From: Candidatus Zipacnadia bacterium
GTDB taxonomy: Bacteria; Armatimonadota; Zipacnadia; Zipacnadales; Zipacnadaceae
Length of the DNA stretch: 5,225 nt
Assembly: GCA_029821415.1 (NCBI GenBank)
Contig: JALGTJ010000087.1
Span: 1-5,225 of the forward strand
Reading direction: 5' to 3'
Below are positions 1 through 4,742 of this stretch, in pieces. The notes below the pieces were generated by a model, which saw nothing but the letters and a program-made list of their open reading frames with translations, did not search any database and was not told the DNA's origin. Every line of letters starts with the position of its first letter. Positions within the stretch are counted from its first letter, which is position 1. The position numbers and the translations under genes are program-made.

Positions 1-195
1 CTGTCCGGCGCGGAGCTGGCGAACCGCCTCGCGGGCCTGGTTCAGCGTAGCGAAGGGGCCGTCGGTGCCAGCATCATTGGGCGCAGCCAGGGTCCCGGAC
101 CAGCCATCGTCCCCGTCGGTGGCTACATAGAAGTCGGCGGAGACCGGGGAACTCGCAGATAGGCCTGGTGGTCTGGCGTAACTCATTGCTCCCAT
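1..195 (-). CDS. N-terminus of a right-handed beta-helix (pectate-lyase-like) carbohydrate-active protein, partial
   Basis: Translating the minus strand from 195 gives 65 open codons that leave the window at base 1. The segment DFYVATDGDDGWSGT (residues 21-35) followed by GPFATLNQAREAVRQLR (46-62) is the typical opening of parallel beta-helix proteins: a 'FYVs..GsD...Gt...PfaTl..Ar.avr' signature seen before the helix coils of many polysaccharide lyases and glycosidases. Such proteins are usually several hundred residues long, so most of the gene lies outside the window. Two in-frame ATGs (193-195 and 184-186) are possible starts. AAAGGAG at 198-204 is 2 bases from the first and 11 from the second, so the start is undecided. 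There is no hydrophobic signal peptide after either start, which is odd for a family that is mostly exported. The gene is divergent from the sialidase-like gene. Substrate and reaction cannot be told from this fragment. Confidence 0.75.
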   Translation of the reverse strand, partial: MGAMSYARPPGLSASSPVSADFYVATDGDDGWSGTLAAPNDAGTDGPFATLNQAREAVRQLRAGQ

Positions 196-197
196 GT

Positions 198-204
198 CTC
201 CTTT
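198..204 (-). promoter_or_regulatory. Ribosome binding site of the beta-helix gene
   Basis: Minus-strand AAAGGAG is a strong Shine-Dalgarno match. It lies 2 bases before ATG 193-195 (too close) and 11 bases before ATG 184-186 (slightly long). The downstream ATG is the more plausible start if this site is used. Confidence 0.6.
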
Positions 205-236
205 AGGTGATTCTGCGAGGCCCAGTGCTTTAGGGA

Positions 237-249
237 TAACAGCCTGTTA
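237..249. promoter_or_regulatory. Perfect inverted repeat TAACAG-C-CTGTTA, possible operator
   Basis: Six-base arms around one central base form a perfect 13-bp dyad. It lies in the divergent intergenic region, about 20-30 bases downstream of the expected transcription start of the minus-strand promoter, where a repressor would block the beta-helix gene. The size and symmetry fit a dimeric regulator site. No regulator gene is visible, and an arm of six bases can occur by chance. Confidence 0.3.
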
Positions 250-275
250 GTCGGTAACTGGACGCAGTCGTGTTC

Positions 276-304
276 ACTTTAGATGGGTGTTGGGCAACTG
301 TCAA
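276..304 (-). promoter_or_regulatory. Putative sigma70-type promoter for the beta-helix gene
   Basis: On the minus strand, a perfect -35 box TTGACA (299-304) is followed by a 17-base spacer and a -10 box TAAAGT (276-281, four of six consensus positions). Transcription would start near 269 and give a leader of about 75-85 bases before the beta-helix gene. The perfect -35, optimal spacing and correct orientation support it; the -10 is only moderate. Confidence 0.5.
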
Positions 305-425
305 GTGCAAGATGAACGAGGTCCGCATACCGACGGCGCGAGGGTGAAGGACGAGGAGGTAGTCAGTAATTCATCAGAGAAAAGCAGGACAAGACTGGGA
401 CAGGAGTTCTGGACGAGAGTCACGA

Positions 426-542
426 ATGGATAAGCTAACAGTCAGTGTGGTCGTTGGGGATGTGGTATTGCTTGTTGGTGCTGGCCTCGCGAGAAGGCCA
501 GTGGTACGTGAGGTCGGCGTAGACGGTTTGCTCAAGAACTAA
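426..542 (+). CDS. Short hydrophobic leader-like ORF (38 codons) upstream of the sialidase-like gene
   Basis: ATG 426 opens a 38-residue frame ending in TAA at 540-542. Its start, MDKLTVSVVVGDVVLLVGAG, is a charged head followed by a hydrophobic core, like a signal peptide, and then LARRPVVREVGVDGLLKN. The head resembles the start of the downstream sialidase-like gene when that is read from GTG 551 (MSKMTVCVLAV): M-x-K-x-T-V-x-V is shared. The ribosome binding site just before ATG 426 is poor. The frame stays open upstream to 363, after a strong AGGAGGT. It could be a translated leader peptide, the remnant of a duplicated signal-peptide region, or chance. It ends 17 bases before ATG 560 and is not in frame with it. 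Confidence 0.3.
   Translation: MDKLTVSVVVGDVVLLVGAGLARRPVVREVGVDGLLKN
481..501 (+). other. Hairpin in the leader of the sialidase-like gene
   Basis: CTGGCCT (481-487) and AGGCCAG (495-501) form a perfect 7-bp GC-rich stem around the 7-base loop CGCGAGA. No T-run follows, so it does not look like an intrinsic terminator. It lies inside the short leader-like ORF, about 60 bases before the sialidase-like start, and could affect leader RNA structure. No function is shown. Confidence 0.35.
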
Positions 543-547
543 CAGAA

Positions 548-554
548 GAGGTGA
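548..554 (+). promoter_or_regulatory. Ribosome binding site deciding the sialidase-like start
   Basis: GAGGTGA matches seven consecutive bases of the ideal Shine-Dalgarno sequence and lies 5 bases before ATG 560. The alternative GTG at 551 is inside this site and has no properly spaced site of its own. This favours ATG 560 on ribosome-binding grounds. Confidence 0.6.
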
Positions 555-559
555 GCAAG

Positions 560-1822
560 ATGACAGTCTGCGTGTTAGCAGTGATGGCGGCCGTGGCGGT
601 ATTGGTACTGATGGCTACCGGGTCGGAGGAAGCTGAGGGGCTTAGTATCGGCACACCGCCGCCGGAAGGCGTTACCGAGCTGGTAGGGATAGGCTCGGGC
701 GAAGGCACGAGTCTGGTAGAGTTGGCTGATGGTTCATTGCTGCTTGTGGAGTACGGTCAGCGTCGCATCTCCACGGACGGAGGGGAGACATGGAGCGACG
801 CCGAGCCGCTGTCTACGGCTGGTATGAGTGGCACCGGCATTCTCCGGCTTAATTCTGGCGCGCTGGCGTTAAGTGCCAGCGGTAGCGACTTTTCGGCGAC
901 TCCCCCAGCACAGATGTGGATATCAAATGACGAAGCTGAGACATGGAGCGATCCGCTGCCGGTGGATTGCCTGGGTCTGCCGCTGTGGGATACGATGATT
1001 CAGCTCCGCAGTGGACGGCTGCTGGTGCCCAGCCGTATCTGTTACTCCAGCGGTGCTTCCGACTTGGCTTGTGCGCCTCAGTCAAGGGGAGTGTGGCGGG
1101 GGGAGGAGTATGGCGTTGAAGGGCACGGGCACTGCCCCGAGATTGACATCGCCGCGGTCAGTCGCTCGGATGACCTGGGTGCAAGCTGGGAGCGCTCTGA
1201 TTGCCTGATGGGCTGGTTTGATGAGCGGGGTATCACCAACGGCCACCGGGGACATACTTCCTGCGATGAGCCGAATGTGGCCGAGTGCGCGGACGGGCGA
1301 GTGCTATTTATGGCCCGTTCGCAGGTTGGACGACTGGTCTATAGCTACAGCGACGATGAGGGGGCAACTTGGTCAGCGGTGCGTCCTACTGAGTTGGCTT
1401 CTTCGTTTTCGCCGCCGCGGCTGCGCACGATTCCCCAGACCGGGGACTTGCTCTGTGTGTGGAATCAGGTGTCGGCCGAAGAGATCCGCCGGGGCTACCG
1501 CCGCGGGCGGCTGTCGGCAGCTATCTCAACTGACAGCGGCCGCACTTGGGGGCATTTCAAGACTATTGAGGTTAGTGAAGGCCTGGCGGATGTGGATCGG
1601 GTGGCACCTGACCCCGAAATCAGATGGGTGCGGGGGCGGGATAATGTCGGTCAGTTGCCCGATAATTGGGCATATTTTCACTATGCCAACGTCCGTTTCG
1701 CTGGCGATAAGGTATTCTTGATGTATCTGCGCGGCAGCCCTCAACTGGGAATAGCCGAACAGAACCTGCACAAGCAGGAGCACGTAATCCGGATATATCC
1801 GCTGGAGTGGTTTTACGAGTAG
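560..1822 (+). CDS. Secreted sialidase-like (BNR/Asp-box beta-propeller) protein
   Basis: About 420 residues. An N-terminal hydrophobic stretch (roughly residues 2-20, no lipobox cysteine) suggests export. Residues after about 40 form an Asp-box propeller with S-x-D-x-G-x-T-W motifs at about 71-78, 122-129 (Gly replaced by Ala), 203-210, 264-271 and 323-330. CDEPNVAECADGR followed by VLFMAR (about 235-253) resembles the sialidase segment that carries a catalytic Glu (here Glu237) and, 16 residues on, an active-site Arg (here Arg253). FHYANVRFAGDKVFLMY (about 373-389) is placed like the segment with the nucleophilic Tyr. The classical N-terminal R-I-P motif is not recognisable. Known GH33 enzymes release terminal sialic acids; many proteins of this type act on other sugars or are untested, so substrate is open. 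Start: ATG 560 has the best ribosome binding site, but GTG 551 would add Ser-Lys and give the signal peptide a positive charge. Likely works with the hydrolase-propeller gene downstream. Confidence 0.8.
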   Translation: MTVCVLAVMAAVAVLVLMATGSEEAEGLSIGTPPPEGVTELVGIGSGEGTSLVELADGSLLLVEYGQRRISTDGGETWSDAEPLSTAGMSGTGILRLNSGALALSASGSDFSATPPAQMWISNDEAETWSDPLPVDCLGLPLWDTMIQLRSGRLLVPSRICYSSGASDLACAPQSRGVWRGEEYGVEGHGHCPEIDIAAVSRSDDLGASWERSDCLMGWFDERGITNGHRGHTSCDEPNVAECADGRVLFMARSQVGRLVYSYSDDEGATWSAVRPTELASSFSPPRLRTIPQTGDLLCVWNQVSAEEIRRGYRRGRLSAAISTDSGRTWGHFKTIEVSEGLADVDRVAPDPEIRWVRGRDNVGQLPDNWAYFHYANVRFAGDKVFLMYLRGSPQLGIAEQNLHKQEHVIRIYPLEWFYE

Positions 1823-1825
1823 AGT

Positions 1826-1864
1826 AACGCCCTGAGTGCTGCTGACCAGCTCAGTTGAGGCGTT
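1826..1864 (+). other. Imperfect hairpin after the sialidase-like gene
   Basis: Starting four bases after the stop codon, AACGCC, CTGAG and CTG (1826-1841, with a TG bulge) can pair with CAG, CTCAG and GGCGTT (1847-1864, with a TTGA bulge), closing a five-base loop: 14 base pairs in total. There is no T-run after it, so it is a poor intrinsic terminator; a role in mRNA 3'-end protection or transcription attenuation is possible. A second hairpin follows at 1872. Confidence 0.4.
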
Positions 1865-1871
1865 GGTGGAA

Positions 1872-1901
1872 CTAACGCAGGCATTTGCCTGCCTGCGGTA
1901 G
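1872..1901 (+). repeat. Palindromic hairpin in the spacer before the hydrolase-propeller gene
   Basis: CGCAGGCA (1876-1883) and TGCCTGCG (1890-1897) pair perfectly around a six-base loop. The stem extends outwards by CTA/TAG after one A-G mismatch, giving 11 pairs. A slipped form (GCAGGCA-TT-TGCCTGC, 1877-1892) is also possible. No T-run follows. The compact, GC-rich, nearly symmetric form resembles REP-like dispersed palindromes, but only one copy is in the window. It could also be a protein-binding dyad or affect read-through between the two genes. Confidence 0.45.
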
Positions 1902-1949
1902 AGAATCGGGAAGTACCATGAGTCGGTGGCTATCCAGCCTTCGTACAGA

Positions 1950-1955
1950 GGGGAG
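1950..1955 (+). promoter_or_regulatory. Ribosome binding site deciding the hydrolase-propeller start
   Basis: GGGGAG ends 4 bases before ATG 1960. Among the three possible starts (TTG 1885, ATG 1918, ATG 1960) this is the best ribosome-binding match, and the protein then begins directly with a normal signal peptide. Confidence 0.5.
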
Positions 1956-1959
1956 CATT

Positions 1960-4647
1960 ATGGTTTTCCTGTTTGATGGATGGCTCAAAACGATAGTTGT
2001 CGCTACCATCGCTCTTGCTGCCCTGTGCACTTTGGCTATCTCAGCGGCTGGGGCCGAAGAGAGCTCATCTGTCATTCCATGGTGGAAGCAGGAGAAGATA
2101 CGATTCTTCTGGGGCCAGTGGCAGCACAATCCGGTGGCCGGCGTTCCTATGAGACAGGTGCTTGAACACCTCTCACGGGTAGGAGCTACCGTTTTCGTGA
2201 CCAGCCACTTCCGGACAGATCGGGATGAGGATAAGGGGTTTGACCTGGATGAGGCCCAAATAGCACGTGAGTACGGCATCCGCTATTTTGCAGGCATATT
2301 CGGCTCATATTTGTATGAGCGAGCCGCCAAAATGGATGCGCCACGGGCAGTCGCAGCGACTGGTGAGTATCAGCACGGATATGGGCGCTACGCGAATATT
2401 CCTGCGCCCTGCCCGTTATATGAGCCGCTGTACCGCGAGCACTTGCTAAAGCCGATGTTAGAGGCGGCGGCCACGGGCCTGGTTGACGGAGTTCACTTGG
2501 ATTGGGAGCCGTATGAGAGGCCTGAGGCGGGGGTATGCTATTGCGACGATTGCTTTAGCCAGTTTCTGAGCCGAAAGCACCTCCAGGTCAAAGAGGAAGT
2601 GCCGAAAACCCAGCGCTATCAGTGGCTGGAGAAGCGCGGCTTGGTAGACGATTACGAGCAGGTCTTCGCAGAGCGGCGTACCGAGATGTTCCGGGAGTTC
2701 GCCCGGCGAATTCATCAGGTGAAGCCTGATTTTGTCTTTTCCGGATATGCTGTGGATGACTGGGCTATGCGGGCGGGTCTGCACTCGCCGGAAGTGCCTT
2801 TCTTCGTGGTTGACTTTCGCCACTACTTCGAAGACCACACCCGTCCCTGGTGGCAATCGTACTACGCCCACGAACACGATCTCGGTTACATCCACATCGC
2901 CGGCAGCTACAATATCACCTTCTTTGGATACCAGCCGGAGACGAATGTCAGCGCTTCGCAGTGGATGTATGATGCAGCCATAAACACTGATGGCTACTGG
3001 CTTTGGTTTGAAGAAGAGCTGGGGCCGGAGATGTGGCGAAGCTTCTGGGAGGCGGACCGGCGCATTCGCGCGACTGAGCAGCGGGTAGGCGACTTCTTGC
3101 TGCATGGTGAACAGGACATTCACTTCGTGACGCCGATCGAATGGTCGGGCGATCCCACTCTGGCCGACAATATCATCCAGCGAACTTATCATCTTGGCGA
3201 CGAACACTTGGTGCACATTAACAATGTGGATACTGACCGCCCGGTGCAGGTGCGCCTGCGCTTCCCCCGTCTGCCTGCCAACAGTCGCTGGGTAGTGCAG
3301 GACCCGATTTCCGGGCTTACCTATACCCATGACGGCAAGCGGGTCGTTTGGACCCAGCGTCACCTTCGCGAAGGCGTCCTTGTTTCCTTGGAGAAGCGCT
3401 CCGAACTCTTTCTGCGGCTATCACCACCGCAGGCTGGTGAACAGCCGGAAGCCAGTGCCATGATGCCTGCACAGATGAATACCCCTATGCCGCCTCATTC
3501 TCAGGCTACCGTATCGGCCCCTCCCGTGGGCACGACGGCTGGTCCGCAGCGGCTGGTCTACACCAAGACTCAGGATATGGGCTATGTACACAGTGGGAGG
3601 CACAGTGGCTGGAGCCTGGCTAATGCTATCTATGCTGTTGACAGCGACGGGAGCAACAATCAGCAGCTCAGACAGGTCAAAGGTTACTTATGGGCTCCAG
3701 TGTGGTCGCCTGATGGTAGTCGCGTCGCATTCTGTCACTACGCCAACGGCCGCGGGCAGATTTATGTGATGAGTAGCGATGGTGGCCAAGCAACTAATGT
3801 GAGCGCCAATCCTTACTGTGACAGGTCCCCGGTCTGGTCTCCGGACTCAAGCCAAATAGCGTTTGTTTCTGATCGCGACGGCGACTGGAACATATATGTG
3901 ATGGAGGCCGATGGCAGCGGCCAGGTGCGCCTGACTAACAGCCCTGGTAACGACCAGGCGCCGGCGTGGTCGCCTGATGGTCAGCAGCTTGCATTCCAAA
4001 GTGACCGTGGTGGCGATGTAGACATATACGTAATGGATGCCGACGGCTCTAACCAGCGACCCGTGGTAGAACTGCCCGGCGATCAGAAAGAGCCGACCTG
4101 GTCACCAGACGGCAGGCGGCTGGCTTTCGTGAGTCTGGGCTGGGTCTATCCCAACCTCTCGGTGGTCACGTTGCAAACCAGGCAGGTCAAATGGGTCCTT
4201 CATATGCCCTATATCGGTTCACCCCGCTGGTCGCCAGACGGAAGCCGCCTCGCCGGTGTATTCCGGGGTCCCTGGGTCAGGCCGGGTGGCGACTGTGCCG
4301 GGATATTCATCGTCGGTGCCCAGGAAAGCCTGGGCCAGCTATCAGTAGGCGCGGATGAACACAAGCTCGTGGAGGCCTCTTCCGTCCAGCCCTACCATGG
4401 TGGGCGACGCGATCCCACCTTCATTCCCACCTGGTACAGCTATGGCAGCGCCTCGCCGCGCTGGGTGGTCAAGACCTTCTCGGGCCTATGCTGGTCGCCG
4501 GATGGACAGAAACTCGCCTTCTCTTCCGATATGGGCGAAGATGGTTACTTCTATGTCTATACCATACCAACTAACGGAGGACAGGCAACCAGGCTGGATG
4601 AGACCGCCAGTGCCTGGCCGCAGAGCGTGAGCTGGTGCCAGAGGTGA
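1960..4647 (+). CDS. Secreted fusion of a TIM-barrel glycoside-hydrolase-like domain and a TolB-like PD40 propeller
   Basis: About 895 residues, numbered from ATG 1960. Residues 1-32 are a signal peptide (Lys10, hydrophobic core, A-G-A before Glu33). Residues about 45-375 look like a (beta/alpha)8 glycosidase: DGVHLDWEPY (176-185) fits a strand end with candidate catalytic Asp181 and Glu183, and CYCDDC (193-198) with Cys151 makes a four-cysteine set. Residues about 376-488 look like an all-beta accessory domain. Residues 489-530 are a Pro/Ala/Met/Gln-rich linker. Residues 531-895 are a PD40/TolB-like propeller with WSPDG-type repeats at Trp582, 626, 670, 714, 757 and 845; the last residues (SVSW) may close the ring. 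The likely role is binding and cleaving an extracellular glycan; substrate and activity are not predictable. ATG 1918 and TTG 1885 are in-frame alternatives that would place up to 25 residues before the signal peptide. It follows the sialidase-like gene by 137 bases and may be co-transcribed with it. Confidence 0.8.
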   Translation: MVFLFDGWLKTIVVATIALAALCTLAISAAGAEESSSVIPWWKQEKIRFFWGQWQHNPVAGVPMRQVLEHLSRVGATVFVTSHFRTDRDEDKGFDLDEAQIAREYGIRYFAGIFGSYLYERAAKMDAPRAVAATGEYQHGYGRYANIPAPCPLYEPLYREHLLKPMLEAAATGLVDGVHLDWEPYERPEAGVCYCDDCFSQFLSRKHLQVKEEVPKTQRYQWLEKRGLVDDYEQVFAERRTEMFREFARRIHQVKPDFVFSGYAVDDWAMRAGLHSPEVPFFVVDFRHYFEDHTRPWWQSYYAHEHDLGYIHIAGSYNITFFGYQPETNVSASQWMYDAAINTDGYWLWFEEELGPEMWRSFWEADRRIRATEQRVGDFLLHGEQDIHFVTPIEWSGDPTLADNIIQRTYHLGDEHLVHINNVDTDRPVQVRLRFPRLPANSRWVVQDPISGLTYTHDGKRVVWTQRHLREGVLVSLEKRSELFLRLSPPQAGEQPEASAMMPAQMNTPMPPHSQATVSAPPVGTTAGPQRLVYTKTQDMGYVHSGRHSGWSLANAIYAVDSDGSNNQQLRQVKGYLWAPVWSPDGSRVAFCHYANGRGQIYVMSSDGGQATNVSANPYCDRSPVWSPDSSQIAFVSDRDGDWNIYVMEADGSGQVRLTNSPGNDQAPAWSPDGQQLAFQSDRGGDVDIYVMDADGSNQRPVVELPGDQKEPTWSPDGRRLAFVSLGWVYPNLSVVTLQTRQVKWVLHMPYIGSPRWSPDGSRLAGVFRGPWVRPGGDCAGIFIVGAQESLGQLSVGADEHKLVEASSVQPYHGGRRDPTFIPTWYSYGSASPRWVVKTFSGLCWSPDGQKLAFSSDMGEDGYFYVYTIPTNGGQATRLDETASAWPQSVSWCQR
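3424..3549 (+). other. Interdomain linker joining hydrolase and propeller modules
   Basis: This stretch codes for about 42 residues rich in Pro, Ala, Gln, Thr and Met (for example MMPAQMNTPMPPHSQ), with no predicted fold. It starts after the last beta-strand of the hydrolase part (SELFLRLSP) and ends before the first propeller strand (QRLVYTKTQ). The low-complexity composition marks the fusion point of two modules that are commonly separate proteins. Confidence 0.65.
3550..4644 (+). repeat. PD40/WD40-like propeller repeats within the fusion protein
   Basis: Six W-S-P-D repeats are encoded, with tryptophans 44, 44, 44, 43 and 88 residues apart. Each is followed by a strand such as RVAF, QIAF or QLAF; the first three are followed about 20 residues later by an IYVM-x-x-DG strand and turn. 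The 88-residue gap is exactly two periods and carries an insertion without a recognisable motif. With the first, motif-less blade (RLVYTKTQ to IYAVDSDG) the ring would have seven blades. In TolB and related proteins this fold mediates protein or peptide binding; here it may bind glycan or a partner. Confidence 0.7.
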
Positions 4648-4692
4648 GGGCCGGGATATTGAAGCTTTATGTTTCGGGTTATGAAGTAGCCG

Positions 4693-4721
4693 TTAAGCGC
4701 ATTGAGAGACGGGTTTAGAAT
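4693..4721 (+). promoter_or_regulatory. Weak candidate promoter before the isomerase/epimerase gene
   Basis: TAGAAT (4716-4721) matches five of six -10 positions, with TTAAGC (4693-4698, three of six) 17 bases upstream. Transcription would start near 4728 and leave a very short leader. The gene may instead be read from upstream genes. Confidence 0.25.
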
Positions 4722-4729
4722 GCTGTGCC

Positions 4730-4735
4730 AAGGGG
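4730..4735 (+). promoter_or_regulatory. Ribosome binding site of the isomerase/epimerase gene
   Basis: AAGGGG lies 7 bases before ATG 4743. The match is moderate but the spacing is ideal, and no other start is better placed. Confidence 0.5.
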
Positions 4736-4742
4736 CCTGAAT

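Noticed and set aside
231..250. TAGGGATAACAG resembles the start of the I-SceI site and a conserved 23S rRNA segment (GGGATAACAGGCTGATC).
   Set aside because: The match stops after 12 bases and no other 23S rRNA sequence surrounds it, so it is neither an rRNA fragment nor a full homing site.
481..501. Intrinsic terminator or attenuator at the CTGGCCT/AGGCCAG hairpin.
   Set aside because: No T-run follows the stem, so it is listed only as a hairpin.
1218..1721. A 167-codon plus-strand frame inside the sialidase-like gene.
   Set aside because: It is a shifted frame of the Asp-box protein; its product is Arg/Trp/Cys-rich with no family features, and it has no good ribosome binding site.
1885..1959. 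TTG 1885 or ATG 1918 as the start of the hydrolase-propeller gene.
   Set aside because: Both would put 14-25 polar residues before the signal peptide, their ribosome binding sites are weaker than the one before ATG 1960, and TTG 1885 sits in a hairpin loop. ATG 1918 remains possible.
2458..3363. A 301-codon open frame on the minus strand.
   Set aside because: It lies wholly antisense to the hydrolase domain, whose plus-strand frame has signal peptide, conserved motifs and a clear fold pattern. The antisense product has no recognisable domain.
3700..4520. A DNA-level tandem repeat suggested by recurring TGGTCGCCTGATGG-like sequences.
   Set aside because: The copies differ at many synonymous sites and are about 130 bases apart, so they reflect the protein-level WSPDG repeats, not a separate DNA element or CRISPR array.
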